A DNA stretch of 64,000 bases, taken from the IMG/VR virus record IMGVR_UViG_3300010392_001176, positions 1-64,000 of that record; one strand, written 5' to 3'. The DNA comes from a virus. Both the position numbers and the translations under genes were made by a program. Of the stretch, positions 33,529-43,399 are shown in pieces. The number at the start of each line of letters is the position of its first letter. Within the stretch, counting starts at the first letter, position 1. A model generated the notes under the pieces. The model did no database searches. It was not told the origin of the DNA and was given only the letters and a program-made list of their open reading frames with translations.

Positions 33529-35544
33529 ATGGCTGAAAATCTGAAGCTCAAAAAACAGGCCATGCCAGATTTGACTGAGAAGGAAGCACAAGAAGTCAAT
33601 TCTCTCCTACCGCCAGAGGGAGATGAGGAAGTTGGCCATACTGCCTTTGCAATCCTTGAAGCTGTTATCAGAGACAAGGATAGAAAGCGGCTGCCACAAA
33701 AATGGTTCCGTAATTACGAAATGTATAGGAATCATCATTGGCGCTCTGGTCAATCTGCTCCCATACCGCTGGCTTCTATCAGCCTTATAAATACCCACGT
33801 TGAACGCACGACCAATATTCTTACAGATAACAATCCGACATTTGATGTAGTTGGCGAAAATGATGAAGTCGCTGATAGACTACATTCAACAGCACGCTTT
33901 TGGTGGAATGAAACTGAGCAACAAAGTGTATTCGCTGATAGTGTCAAAATGGCCGAAGTCCACGGGACCACCATTGAGAAAGTTATATTTAATCCATCGC
34001 TGAATAATGGCCTGGGCGAAGTCGAGACAATTGTTGTAGATCCGCATAACTTTGGCTTTTGGCCGCTCAATGAGAAGAAGGCTGAGAAGTGGGAAGCGGC
34101 TCTGCATTTCTACACAATGCCTGTGAATCAAGCCCGCCGTAAATGGCCGTCCATGAAAAAGCTCATCAAGCCTGATTCTGAATGGAAAAAACAACTCGGA
34201 GAATTAAGGCGAGAGATCCACGGCGGATCTTCCAAACAATTACCGCGTGGCAGCTATGGTGATTTTGCTCGTGACCATGCTTTTCTAAAAGGTAATCCAG
34301 CGATCTTGAGCGTCATGGGCCGTGGTGATGAGGTATTGATCCTAGAGCTATGGGTTAAAGACTACACGCTAGTCAAAGAACAGATGAATGAAGGCATAGC
34401 TGAGTTGGATTTATCAACTGGCCAATTTGAAATCACAGAGCCGCCCATACTTGATAAAGTCCCTAAGTACCCAGGCTTTGTCAGAGTGGTTACAACGTGC
34501 AATGGCGGCGATGTTGTACTGAATGACAGGCCAAATCCTAGCATCAATCCTACCTTACCCAAGGAGAAATTAGCTCAAACCTTTCTCTATAATAGATTCC
34601 CTTTTACGCTGACACCTTCAACTAAAGATCCGGTAAGTCCGTGGGGTTATTCTGCGATAGAACAGTTAGAGCAAATTAACATTGAAATAGATAAGTGCAT
34701 GAGTCAATTAAATTACATGAAAGATCGTATGGCTCGATCTCCATTGATTAACCCGAAAGATTCAATGATACCCAATTCTGATTTCAGTAATGCAGCTCGT
34801 ATTGTTAATCCGAAGAATAGTGTAGTTGCCAAGGCTATTCGCTTCATGGAAAGTCCACCTGTTCAAAATGATATTCAGCTCATCTTAGGTGTATATCGTG
34901 AGCTCTTTGATAAGATTGCCGGAACCTTTGATCTCACAGATCCCCAGGTAATGAAAGGTCGGCTTGCCTTTAAGACCGTGGCTGCTCTCTTAGAAAATAC
35001 TCAAACTATGGTTAGAGGAAAAATCAGAAGCTATGGCCGTATGGTTCGAGATCGCGGCAGAATGTATATCTCTCATGTGCAAAATTGGTACACCGAAGAG
35101 CGTTTCTTTTTCCTAATAGAAAAGGGTGTGCCAACTCAAGGTAGCATTGTGGGGGCTGAATCTATTGAGCCAATTCACTTCCAGGTAGTAAGCGGCTCAA
35201 CCATGCCGATGTCTCGGCTGCAACAAAGAGAAGAAGCCTTGGAGTTGTTTACTGCTCAAGCTATAGGAATACGGGAATTACTTGAAGCTCTGGAATGGCC
35301 AGATCGTGCTGAGATTGCATCGAAGATGGAGATGGGTGTGGCTGGTCCACTCATTGAAAGAATGCAAGGCTTGGCGGTAGATCCGCGAGTGATTCAAACA
35401 GTACAGGAAGTATCTCAGATGGATGAAAGCACCTACAACGCATTATTGCAACAGGTAAAAGAATTTCAAGGTGAACAGGCTCAACAAGGAGCTCAAGGAC
35501 TACCCGCGCCACAAGGCGGCGGCGCTGGTGGGGGAGAATTTTAA
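33529..35544 (+). CDS. portal protein
   Basis: 671 residues. The wing/stem layout and blocks such as RNYEMYRNHHWRSGQ, SLINTHVERTTNILTDNNPTFDVVG and, near the middle, PVSPWGYSAIEQLEQINIEIDKCMSQLNYMKDRM fit large portal proteins of podovirus-like phages. The C-terminus is Gln/Gly-rich. It forms the dodecameric ring through which DNA passes and to which terminase docks. Position after terminase agrees. Good ribosome-binding site (AGGAG). Confidence 0.85.
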   Translation: MAENLKLKKQAMPDLTEKEAQEVNSLLPPEGDEEVGHTAFAILEAVIRDKDRKRLPQKWFRNYEMYRNHHWRSGQSAPIPLASISLINTHVERTTNILTDNNPTFDVVGENDEVADRLHSTARFWWNETEQQSVFADSVKMAEVHGTTIEKVIFNPSLNNGLGEVETIVVDPHNFGFWPLNEKKAEKWEAALHFYTMPVNQARRKWPSMKKLIKPDSEWKKQLGELRREIHGGSSKQLPRGSYGDFARDHAFLKGNPAILSVMGRGDEVLILELWVKDYTLVKEQMNEGIAELDLSTGQFEITEPPILDKVPKYPGFVRVVTTCNGGDVVLNDRPNPSINPTLPKEKLAQTFLYNRFPFTLTPSTKDPVSPWGYSAIEQLEQINIEIDKCMSQLNYMKDRMARSPLINPKDSMIPNSDFSNAARIVNPKNSVVAKAIRFMESPPVQNDIQLILGVYRELFDKIAGTFDLTDPQVMKGRLAFKTVAALLENTQTMVRGKIRSYGRMVRDRGRMYISHVQNWYTEERFFFLIEKGVPTQGSIVGAESIEPIHFQVVSGSTMPMSRLQQREEALELFTAQAIGIRELLEALEWPDRAEIASKMEMGVAGPLIERMQGLAVDPRVIQTVQEVSQMDESTYNALLQQVKEFQGEQAQQGAQGLPAPQGGGAGGGEF

Positions 35545-35849
35545 TGCCACTCTATGATTATGAATGTACGAATTGCATGGTCGAAGTAGAGCTGCATACG
35601 GGCATAGATGAGCAGCCGCGCTGCAAAGTCTGTATGGAGCCCATGCGTAGGCTAATCAGTATCGGCCACGGCGGAGTTAAAAGATCCGATGCAGCATGGA
35701 TTCGATCAGTTAATGGCTATCTCAATGAGCCGGAATACCAGGGACACATTGAAACAAGAGAGCAGGCCCGCGCTCACATTGAGCGAGAGTATTCAGATCC
35801 AGATCCAAAAGTACAGGAGCTCAAGAAAGAGTACCTGGAGAGATTCTAG
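35544..35849 (+). CDS. FmdB-type zinc-ribbon protein
   Basis: 101 residues. The opening MPLYDYECTNC followed by CKVCMEPMRRLIS is the FmdB-family putative regulatory zinc ribbon. The rest is helical and charged. Overlaps the portal stop by one base. Such proteins are common between portal and scaffold genes in environmental podoviruses; the function is unknown. Confidence 0.8.
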   Translation: MPLYDYECTNCMVEVELHTGIDEQPRCKVCMEPMRRLISIGHGGVKRSDAAWIRSVNGYLNEPEYQGHIETREQARAHIEREYSDPDPKVQELKKEYLERF

Positions 35850-35858
35850 GGGGCTGCC

Positions 35859-36026
35859 ATGCCTACACCAAAAAAGGGTGAAAGCAGACAGAGTTTTGTG
35901 AGTCGCTGCATTAGCACGTTGCGCCATGAAGGTGACGAGCGTGATAATCGCATAGTCTCTGGTCAATGTTTCGGCATGTATGACAGTTGGAAAAAGAAGC
36001 AGGGTAAGAAAGGGGGTAAGAAATAA
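35859..36026 (+). CDS. 55-residue small phage protein
   Basis: ATG at 35859 with GGGGG upstream; stop TAA at 36024-36026 overlapping the next ATG. It begins MPTPKKGESRQSFVSRCIS, the KxGExxxxFxxRC pattern of short proteins encoded beside portal genes in many phages, and ends in a Lys/Gly tail. Its function is unknown. Confidence 0.65.
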   Translation: MPTPKKGESRQSFVSRCISTLRHEGDERDNRIVSGQCFGMYDSWKKKQGKKGGKK

Positions 36027-36295
36027 TGCCAGAAAAATATGGCAATCCTGAAGTGGCAGCCACGACTAGAAAAAAGGTCGTTACAAAAAAAGCTGTCCCT
36101 CAACAGCGCACAGATACTCCCTTGCTTAGTCGTGTTGGCTTGGGAACGGGAGTAGCTGAAGCAGCATTTAAAGAAAGAGTTAAGACAGAAGTTGGTCCTG
36201 ACTCCACGCAGCGTGATGTTTTGAAGGCTGCTGGCTTCACAGATAAACAGATCAAAGACTTTATGGAGAAGAAAAAGAAAGGGGGTAAAAAGTAA
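36026..36295 (+). CDS. small basic protein with VLKAAGF motif
   Basis: 89 residues, Lys-rich, with the C-terminal segment QRDVLKAAGFTDKQIKDFMEK and a KKKGGKK tail. The next gene carries the same motif, so the two are diverged duplicates. A short helix-loop-helix is likely. Function unknown. Confidence 0.65.
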   Translation: MPEKYGNPEVAATTRKKVVTKKAVPQQRTDTPLLSRVGLGTGVAEAAFKERVKTEVGPDSTQRDVLKAAGFTDKQIKDFMEKKKKGGKK

Positions 36296-36534
36296 TGCCG
36301 ACGAAAAAAGCTATTGCCGCTATACCCAAGACGCTGCCAATCCGAAAGAAAAAGAAGCCGAAGCCAAAGACAAAGCAGATCACGAGCACAGGCTTACAGC
36401 GCCAAGAAGATGTGTTGAAAGCTGCTGGTTTCTCAACTAGACACATTCAATCAGAAATGGAAAAAGCTATATTTGCGCGTGCCGAAAAAAGCAAGCGCAA
36501 GGAAGCTGCTGAGAAATTGGCCGCTGCACCTTAA
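36295..36534 (+). CDS. small basic protein with VLKAAGF motif, paralogue
   Basis: 79 residues. A Lys/Pro-rich start (RKKKKPKPKTKQ) followed by QEDVLKAAGFSTRHIQSEMEK, matching the upstream gene. Starts one base inside the previous stop (TAATG). Followed by a terminator. Confidence 0.65.
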   Translation: MPTKKAIAAIPKTLPIRKKKKPKPKTKQITSTGLQRQEDVLKAAGFSTRHIQSEMEKAIFARAEKSKRKEAAEKLAAAP

Positions 36535-36559
36535 ACATTAACCCATATCTAACGACACG

Positions 36560-36589
36560 CCGCTACTCCATTGGACTAGCGGTTTTTTT
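36560..36589 (+). terminator. rho-independent terminator
   Basis: CCGCTA (36560-36565) pairs with TAGCGG (36577-36582), followed by seven T. It separates the portal region from scaffold and capsid genes, allowing separate expression. Confidence 0.8.
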
Positions 36590-36612
36590 GTGTCCAAAGA
36601 AAGGAATGAACA

Positions 36613-37575
36613 ATGGAACACAATGATGAGCTAGACGCTAAAGACCAGCGCGAAGATGATGCCGATGCTGGTGTCGGAACGTCTGCCGACGATGCCGGAA
36701 CCCACGATCTCGATCTGGATGATTACGATCACCTAGAAGAAGATTCGCCGGACGCGGCGCTAAAAGCGGAAGAAGCAGAAGATGAAGAAGGGGATCTGAC
36801 ATCAGACGAGCAAGTTGCAGATGAGGAAGAGGAAGTCCCGCCGTTTCACGAGCATCCTAGATGGCAAGAGTTACTTGCCGAAAGGGACAAGCTCAAGACA
36901 GACCTTGAAGAAAGCGGCGCGACTGTAGAGCAACAGGCAAAGAGCATTGAACAGTACGATAGGTACATGCAAGCAGCGACAGCATTTCAACAGCCTGCTC
37001 AAGCTCACCCTGATCCTGGGCTTGAGAGATTGCCCTTTGATGAAGTCCTGTCAATGTCGGATACCGAAATTTACGACGAGTTTCGGAACGATCCGAAAGG
37101 CTTTTTGCAGAGTTTTGGTGCTAGAACCAAAGCAGAAGCCATGCAGGAATTCAGACAAGAAGCAGCATATCAGGCTCAAGAATCTGCTGTAGCGCAAGGG
37201 CTCGAATCATTTGCGGAAGAAAACCCTGACTTTATGGATTTGGTTGAGACAGGGCAGATCGCAATGTTCATCGAGCGCAACCCTATCCACAATGCCATTT
37301 CAGCCTATCACTCACTCAAATCATCTAGCAGCCAAGACACAGATCAATCGGCAATGGAAGCAAGAGAAACACAAATCCGTGAAGATGAGCGCAAAAAAAC
37401 CCTTGCATCAATTCAGGCCAAGCAGGGAGCTACAGTTTTAGATGGTAGCTCTGCTACTGGACCAGAAGCAGGGGCCAATACTGCCATTGATCCTGAATTG
37501 CAAGACACAGCGAAACATGGTGGTAAGCGTGCCGTCTTGACTGAACGCCTAAAGCGATTACGCGAAAGGCTGTAA
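36613..37575 (+). CDS. scaffolding protein
   Basis: 320 residues. The first ~75 residues are almost entirely Asp/Glu/Ala, followed by coiled-coil and helical segments and a basic C-terminus (KRAVLTERLKRLRERL), the usual charge layout of scaffolds that bind coat protein through a basic C-terminal helix. Located directly upstream of the major capsid gene. AAAGGAATG precedes the ATG. Confidence 0.75.
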   Translation: MEHNDELDAKDQREDDADAGVGTSADDAGTHDLDLDDYDHLEEDSPDAALKAEEAEDEEGDLTSDEQVADEEEEVPPFHEHPRWQELLAERDKLKTDLEESGATVEQQAKSIEQYDRYMQAATAFQQPAQAHPDPGLERLPFDEVLSMSDTEIYDEFRNDPKGFLQSFGARTKAEAMQEFRQEAAYQAQESAVAQGLESFAEENPDFMDLVETGQIAMFIERNPIHNAISAYHSLKSSSSQDTDQSAMEARETQIREDERKKTLASIQAKQGATVLDGSSATGPEAGANTAIDPELQDTAKHGGKRAVLTERLKRLRERL

Positions 37576-37586
37576 GGAGATAAAAA

Positions 37587-38534
37587 ATGGCCTTAACCAG
37601 AAGTGAACTCGAATCTGTCACCAGATTTCACTTCATCACCGATGGCGGTAAGGCATTCGATCAGTATTTCCTGTCGAATGGGCTCATCTATCGAGCCATG
37701 AAATCGCCTAAATACCGTCCGAAAGGTGGTAGGCAGATTAAGGTTCCTCTGACTTATGACCGTCTGACAGGTGGATCATTCGACGGTGCGGATCAGTTTG
37801 ATATTGCCCGCAAGGACATCATCAACTCCGCGCTCTTCGACTGGCGACACCAATATGTCAACGTGACGATCATTTGGACAGAAGAGCTCGAAAATGCGGG
37901 ACCGGAAGAGGAAGTGGATATGGTCATAACGAAGTTGGAGAACGCCCAAGAGACAATCCGTTGGGATCTAGCCGATCAACTGTACTCAGATGGTACAGGG
38001 AATTCCGGCAAAGATGTCGATGGCCTGGAAGCTCTCTTCAACACCACGACCTCAACTCCGTATGGTGCTTTGACGCAAGACGACATGGCGCGATGGTCGG
38101 CTGGTGTCACCACTACTGCTGAACCGATTACTTCAGCGGTCCTGCGTACCATGCGTACCGATGCCAAAGTCGGTGATGCGATGATGGACAAGCCAAACCT
38201 CATCGTAACAACTGATGCTTTGCTTGATAGCTGGCTTAATCAGCTCCAGACACAGCAACGCTTTGTGTCGTCTAGGGCTGCAAAGGCTGGCTTTGATGGT
38301 GTTTTCATGCTGGATCAGGCTGAGATATTCAGCGATGGTAAATGCCCCTCTGGAACTGCCTATGCGCTCAATGATCGGCATTGGGGTTTCGCTGTGCATA
38401 CAAGCGGCATGTTTGTAAGGACGGCCTGGAAGGTTCCGACCAATCAGGCTACCAAGTCCATGCAAATCCTGTGGAAAGGCAACATGATTTGTACCAGGAG
38501 AAACAGCCATCGGAAGCACAGTAACTTGGAGTAA
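37587..38534 (+). CDS. major capsid protein
   Basis: 315 residues. Assigned from order (scaffold then capsid), length and an HK97-like sequence pattern: an N-terminal helix, an extended strand (QIKVPLTYDRLTGGSFDG), a helix (EVDMVITKLENAQETIRWDLADQLYSDG) and a C-terminal beta region (WGFAVHTSGMFVRTAWKVP). AAGGAG before the ATG. The protein would form the icosahedral shell. No second coat gene is seen. Confidence 0.8.
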   Translation: MALTRSELESVTRFHFITDGGKAFDQYFLSNGLIYRAMKSPKYRPKGGRQIKVPLTYDRLTGGSFDGADQFDIARKDIINSALFDWRHQYVNVTIIWTEELENAGPEEEVDMVITKLENAQETIRWDLADQLYSDGTGNSGKDVDGLEALFNTTTSTPYGALTQDDMARWSAGVTTTAEPITSAVLRTMRTDAKVGDAMMDKPNLIVTTDALLDSWLNQLQTQQRFVSSRAAKAGFDGVFMLDQAEIFSDGKCPSGTAYALNDRHWGFAVHTSGMFVRTAWKVPTNQATKSMQILWKGNMICTRRNSHRKHSNLE

Positions 38535-38552
38535 ACAACTATCTGGCGGAGT

Positions 38553-38572
38553 GGGGCGGCGCGAACCGCCCC
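38553..38572 (+). other. stable hairpin after the capsid gene
   Basis: GGGGCGG (38553-38559) pairs with CCGCCCC (38566-38572), 6-base loop, no T-tract. It may protect the 3' end of the capsid mRNA or mark a processing site rather than terminate. Confidence 0.6.
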
Positions 38573-38591
38573 AACGTCTAGGAGAAAGCTA

Positions 38592-39332
38592 ATGAGTGCA
38601 GGAAGTAAATATGGTTTTGAAAGCACAACTGGACTAACCATTCAGCAAGGCATCTTTGAAGCATCGGCTGACATCAAGCATTCGATTGGAACACGGATGC
38701 AATTGGCTGATGGCAGGGTGTTTTACTATGCCAAAGCTGGAGCAGTTGCCCTATCCGCTGGCAAGCTCAACATGGCTGCCCTTGCAATCGCAGGCCATGA
38801 AGATAATCCCGTTCTTGCCGATGTTGCGGTTTTTGAGAAGGTCGTTACCGTCACTCCCGCAACGGCTGTTGTGACAGCGAATCAATATGCTGAAGGTTTC
38901 CTGTCATTCCGTGATGGTCCAGGGGAAGGCCAGATGCGAAAGATCAAAAAGCATCCGGCTGCTGGAATTGCCGCCCCTGTGGAGATTACCCTGTATGATC
39001 CGCTTACTGTTGCACTTACCGCTACGACGAGTGAAGCGGATCTCATCAAGAGTCCCTATGATGAGGTAATCGAATCTGCAGTTGAAGAGAACATTCCTTC
39101 AGGTGTTCCCTTGATTGATGTGACGGAAGATTACTACTTCTGGAACCAGACATTCGGGCCTGCCAACGTACTGTCGGATGGAGCAATCGCCGCTGGTACG
39201 CTGGTTAATGCTGGTACTGCGGCTGGATCTGTGGCTGCACAGGCAGCGTTTCTGTTTCCGATGGTCGGTACTGTGATGCTGCTTACCGGAGCTGGCGAGT
39301 ATGGCGCGGTCTTTCTGCGTCTAGCTGCCTAG
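38592..39332 (+). CDS. capsid-associated protein
   Basis: 246 residues, Ala/Gly/Val-rich and beta-dominant. Segments RMQLADGRVFYYAKAGAVALSAGKL and later YFWNQTFGPANVLSDG are typical of proteins encoded just after the coat protein, thought to decorate or cement the capsid. Assigned by position and composition. Followed by a strong terminator. Confidence 0.65.
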   Translation: MSAGSKYGFESTTGLTIQQGIFEASADIKHSIGTRMQLADGRVFYYAKAGAVALSAGKLNMAALAIAGHEDNPVLADVAVFEKVVTVTPATAVVTANQYAEGFLSFRDGPGEGQMRKIKKHPAAGIAAPVEITLYDPLTVALTATTSEADLIKSPYDEVIESAVEENIPSGVPLIDVTEDYYFWNQTFGPANVLSDGAIAAGTLVNAGTAAGSVAAQAAFLFPMVGTVMLLTGAGEYGAVFLRLAA

Positions 39333-39367
39333 AAGTAGTCAACAAAAACGGGTGAAGAAAAACAGGT

Positions 39368-39393
39368 GGGGGAGTCTTTGGCTCCCCCTTTTT
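39368..39393 (+). terminator. rho-independent terminator
   Basis: GGGGGAG (39368-39374) pairs with CTCCCCC (39382-39388), 7-base loop, then TTTTTC. It ends the capsid unit. Confidence 0.85.
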
Positions 39394-39469
39394 CTTAGAC
39401 ATGGAAATATACACTCACCATGCCTGTGGTGTGTTTGTACCCTAAACAAAGGGTAACGGGAGAAACCAA

Positions 39470-39727
39470 ATGGCCAATACTTATGACATACAAAAAATGA
39501 CCAACATGGGCGACATGCGTTTCACGATCACCGAAGTAACTGGCGATGGTTCGACTACCAGCATTACCAATACTGACATTGGTATGCACAGAATCATAGC
39601 CGCGTGGCTGCAAGACATTGATGATGGCGCAGCTCTTGGTCTGACTGTCACTTCAGCGACAGAGCTTACCTTGAGCGCAGGCATCGGCAGTACGCAAATG
39701 CAGATGCTTTTCGCCATTGGATACTAA
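39470..39727 (+). CDS. small structural protein
   Basis: 85 residues, Thr/Ser/Gly/Met-rich and beta-like (MRFTITEVTGDGSTTSITNTDIG). Starts soon after AACGGGAGA. Isolated between the capsid terminator and a hairpin (39736-39753). Possibly a minor head or completion protein. No family recognised. Confidence 0.6.
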   Translation: MANTYDIQKMTNMGDMRFTITEVTGDGSTTSITNTDIGMHRIIAAWLQDIDDGAALGLTVTSATELTLSAGIGSTQMQMLFAIGY

Positions 39728-39735
39728 CAGATAGA

Positions 39736-39758
39736 GGGCGGCGGAAGCCGCCCCTTTC
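39736..39758 (+). terminator. hairpin, weak terminator
   Basis: GGGCGGC (39736-39742) pairs with GCCGCCC (39747-39753), 4-base loop, followed by CTTTCTATAT. A weak T-tract, so it may only partly terminate before the tail genes. Confidence 0.55.
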
Positions 39759-39776
39759 TATATAAAGGAAAGATCA

Positions 39777-40985
39777 ATGGGCGCAACTCTTAGTCTTTTG
39801 AGGAAGTATGTTCGCCAAGAGATCGACGATCCGGCTCCTTTGCGGAAACCTGATTCGAGCACCACCTTTCAGCATGACGGCGGTGATGGACTGACGAGTT
39901 ACTTTTTGGATTCGTCTGAGAATTTTGATGATCTCGGAATCGTCGTGGGAGATGTAATTTACAACGTCACCGATGGCGGATCTCTCGCAACGATAAGAGC
40001 TATCACGGATGGCATGGCTACTGACGACAGGCTGGAAGTGGATTCGATTGATGGTGGGAATGACAATGATTACGACGATGGTGATGTTGTCCAGCTCTAT
40101 GATCGCCATGCTCAGAAAGGGCTCGATGGAACACGGTTTACTAACGCAGAAGTTTTGGATGCGATCAATCAGGCACAGCTCCAGGTAGCAAGAAAATTTG
40201 GCGGTGTTCAGAAAACCGATCTCTTTCAAGACATCAAACAGCAAACCAAATTTGGCATTGATAATATCTCAGGAACCTTTGTTGTTAATGAAACGCTAAC
40301 AGGTAGCAACAATGGCTATACAGCTGTCGTTGAAGTAGAAACATCAGACTTCTTTGTTGTCGAAGATTTTAGAGATGCTGCCGGAGACTTGGATACTACT
40401 GCGCTGTTCGATGATAACGAAGTCCTTACGGGAAACACCAGCGGAGCTACTTGCCAAGTCAACTCGCCCGATGGATATAGCGTCAACAATTTCAATGTTG
40501 GCCAGAATCTACCTACCGATCTCAAAACTCTTGAAGCTGCATATTACTGGAATGGTACTCATCGCCTGGGCTTGGGCAAACAATACATTCAAGAGCTCTT
40601 CAGGGCTGCTTCCTCTACCGGAGATCCATTAATCGTAAGCACCTGGACCAATAGCGACAAGATATGGCTCTGGCCAAATATAACCAGCAATGTCACGAAC
40701 AATCTTCACCTGATCTATGAGGGATGGCCAGCGGATCTTTCTGCAGATACAGATACTAGCGAGTTAGACATCTTGTATGAGCGCCTGCATATACTTTTGT
40801 CTGCAAGGATCTTGGCCGGACAGATGAGAGATAACGATATGGTAGCGCGGATCAGGCAGGATCTTCTCATGGAAATAGATGATGTCTTGTCAACCAGGAG
40901 CGATGAGCCTAGAAGTTATCGGCAAGAGCTCAGATGGGATCTCTATGATGAAACAGCATTCATAGATGGGGGGGGCGGCTGGTGA
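39777..40985 (+). CDS. head-tail adaptor protein
   Basis: 402 residues. An N-terminal helix (MGATLSLLRKYVRQEIDDP) and C-terminal helices (LDILYERLHILLSARILAGQMRD...RIRQDLLMEIDDVLS) surround a beta-rich, Asp/Thr-rich insert (about 130-220). The two outer parts match the fold pattern of adaptor proteins that join the portal to the tail in podoviruses; the insert makes it longer than usual. AAAGGAAAG upstream. Overlaps the next gene by four bases. Confidence 0.65.
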   Translation: MGATLSLLRKYVRQEIDDPAPLRKPDSSTTFQHDGGDGLTSYFLDSSENFDDLGIVVGDVIYNVTDGGSLATIRAITDGMATDDRLEVDSIDGGNDNDYDDGDVVQLYDRHAQKGLDGTRFTNAEVLDAINQAQLQVARKFGGVQKTDLFQDIKQQTKFGIDNISGTFVVNETLTGSNNGYTAVVEVETSDFFVVEDFRDAAGDLDTTALFDDNEVLTGNTSGATCQVNSPDGYSVNNFNVGQNLPTDLKTLEAAYYWNGTHRLGLGKQYIQELFRAASSTGDPLIVSTWTNSDKIWLWPNITSNVTNNLHLIYEGWPADLSADTDTSELDILYERLHILLSARILAGQMRDNDMVARIRQDLLMEIDDVLSTRSDEPRSYRQELRWDLYDETAFIDGGGGW

Positions 40986-43399
40986 TAAAGCGAACAACGG
41001 GACAATTCAGAAATAAGTTTGGCAAGTTAGTTAAAGGGATCTCTGCATTTTTAATTGAGAATGACCAGCTCTCAGATGTTCAAAATATGCTGCCTGGGTA
41101 TGAGTGGCGACAGCGTAAAGGCCAGAGTGAGCTAACCACAACTCCAATAGCAGCCAATCTTGAATTCAAGAGCATGTTTCAGTTTACGCAGCTCAATGTC
41201 GATGGCGATTATATTCTTGCTCATACAGATGATTCTGTGAACGGTGATCGCATTAGACGGGCATCAGCTCTCCCGCCTGCTACTGGAGTTACTTGGGTGG
41301 ATGAATACACCTTAACAGATGGTGGTGTTCCAGCGCAGTTTGCTCAAGTAGGCGATGCTGTCTTGGTTGCGAATAATAAAGAGTTTCTTATCTGGCGTGG
41401 CGAATCTCATCTACCTACAGGTGTTTGGAAATGGGATGATTCAGCCGATCAATACATTGATTATTGGGATGAAATGACTGATGGCCGTTCCACGACCATT
41501 TTAGTTATGAATAGTTTTCCCACGGCAGATCGCATTTACATAATGTCAGATCAGCCATTCAATAAAGTTACTGTGACTGTTGGAAATTCAAATTCTGCCG
41601 GAGCCGTTCTTTCAGTTTTCAGTTATCAATCAGGGGGCTACACGGCAGCAGGGGGGCTCTCTGATGGCACGAGTGTTACCGGACGTTCCCTTTCTGTATC
41701 AGGAGATATTACCTGGACTCTAACTGGCAATGAGCAGCAGACTATCATTGATGGACAGGGCGGTTTCGTTGCTTATCTCACCTGGAACAATGTACTTGAT
41801 GCAAGCTGTGACATATCGGCTATCCAAATAGAAACTGAGTGGAATGAAGTTTTTGATGTGTGGGATGGGGAGATAACAAATCCTGCTGGAGCTTATGTAA
41901 CTGCCGATGATGTAACCTTTGAGGATTATTGGGCCAAGATTTTAAATACTGCAGTTTCAGATTACTTGGATGCTGGCGCTCTGCCGAATGCAGGAAAGGT
42001 CTATGTTGGTTTCAATAGACAGGTAAATGCTGTTGACTTCTGGCCTGATGTTGACAATGCACAGACTAATAGTGTCACCGTTACAGCGGTACAGTATTGG
42101 AATAGAGATGGAACCTGGACGGCGGTAAGTGGCTTAGTAGATACAACTGAAGCGGGCGGTAAATCATGGACACAAAAAGGCACTATTGGTTGGGATCAGG
42201 TCGATCAAGATGTAGAGAAAACCACGATAGTCGCTGGCGATATAAATCCTTGGTATTGGTATCGGTTTGATTGGAGTGGTGTTTTTTCTACAGAAGCCAG
42301 AATTTATCGGATCACAGGCATTCCATCCCCACAAAGAATTGATTACAGCTACGGCGTAACTGCTCATAAGCGCAGAGCTTGGCAAATTGCTCCGCTTAGA
42401 AGAGCAAACATGCTGCGCTTTTCGGCTGATGGTTTGCCAAATACCTGGAATGGAGTTGATGCTGGCTATATCCAATTTGGTGAAAGACCCATGCGGGCTG
42501 CGATGCCTTTTTTTAATGAGCTAATAATATGGGCTGACCGCGAGATGTGGATGCTTCAAGGCGATAATCCTGCTCAGTTTGGCCGAATGAAATTAAGCTC
42601 CAGGGTAGGCATTGATGCTGCCCATTCTGCAATCGCCATAGAAAGCGGAGTCATTGACACAAGGAATATAAGGCGCATTACTTTGGCTTGGTTTTTTCAA
42701 GGCATTTGGTTTTTTGACGGCATTAGATGGTGGGTAATCTCATCTCCAGATATAGATAGTTTCTTTGATCCAGAGCATCCAGACTACATCAATCCAGATT
42801 ATAGAGATCGAACTTATGGAGATTATGATTTAGAAACTGAATGTGGTTATTGGGTTGTCTATAGCGGAGCGAATCAGACCACGCCTAACAAAGTCATAGT
42901 CCTTCACATTCCAACACTCACCTATGGAATTTATAAATACGAGACAGAAATCTCAAGTCTGCTCTCAGCTTTTAACAAGCGATTCTATTTTCTTGGTGGG
43001 AGTTATGATTCCGGCAAACATTATTTATTGAATGATGGCGATCAAGACGTTGATGCTACGGGAACTGCCGTGGCTATCGACGCTTTTATGATAACGAAAG
43101 ATATGTGGGCTCAGTACGATCACGGGCTCAAGCAGAGGATCTTCAGTCTCGTTGTGGAATCTCAGGATCAAGGCATGATTGAACTAGATGAATATCCAGA
43201 TGGATCTAAAACGCCGCAAGCTGCAGGCAAGATGAAACAGACAGCTCTCGGCAAAACTCTAGCAGATGTGCAATGGACGCTCAAAGAATATCCAGGTCAA
43301 CTTACAGCTAAATTTAGAATTCGCAATCGGAGTCTGAATGATCCTTTCATACCCTATGGATACAGTACCACTTGGGATGAGGACAGGAGTGAAGAGTAG
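40982..43399 (+). CDS. tail hub / DNA-stabilisation-like protein
   Basis: 805 residues, beta-rich throughout. An opening KRTTGQFRNKFGKLVKGISAFLIENDQLSDVQNM, then repeated W-containing strands and a central RRAWQIAPLRRANMLRFSADGLPNTWN resemble the beta-propeller tail proteins of podoviruses that seal the portal (P22 gp10-like in layout). An interior region (about 200-350) may hold a carbohydrate-binding-like insert. Position after the adaptor supports a tail role. Confidence 0.65.
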   Translation: MIKRTTGQFRNKFGKLVKGISAFLIENDQLSDVQNMLPGYEWRQRKGQSELTTTPIAANLEFKSMFQFTQLNVDGDYILAHTDDSVNGDRIRRASALPPATGVTWVDEYTLTDGGVPAQFAQVGDAVLVANNKEFLIWRGESHLPTGVWKWDDSADQYIDYWDEMTDGRSTTILVMNSFPTADRIYIMSDQPFNKVTVTVGNSNSAGAVLSVFSYQSGGYTAAGGLSDGTSVTGRSLSVSGDITWTLTGNEQQTIIDGQGGFVAYLTWNNVLDASCDISAIQIETEWNEVFDVWDGEITNPAGAYVTADDVTFEDYWAKILNTAVSDYLDAGALPNAGKVYVGFNRQVNAVDFWPDVDNAQTNSVTVTAVQYWNRDGTWTAVSGLVDTTEAGGKSWTQKGTIGWDQVDQDVEKTTIVAGDINPWYWYRFDWSGVFSTEARIYRITGIPSPQRIDYSYGVTAHKRRAWQIAPLRRANMLRFSADGLPNTWNGVDAGYIQFGERPMRAAMPFFNELIIWADREMWMLQGDNPAQFGRMKLSSRVGIDAAHSAIAIESGVIDTRNIRRITLAWFFQGIWFFDGIRWWVISSPDIDSFFDPEHPDYINPDYRDRTYGDYDLETECGYWVVYSGANQTTPNKVIVLHIPTLTYGIYKYETEISSLLSAFNKRFYFLGGSYDSGKHYLLNDGDQDVDATGTAVAIDAFMITKDMWAQYDHGLKQRIFSLVVESQDQGMIELDEYPDGSKTPQAAGKMKQTALGKTLADVQWTLKEYPGQLTAKFRIRNRSLNDPFIPYGYSTTWDEDRSEE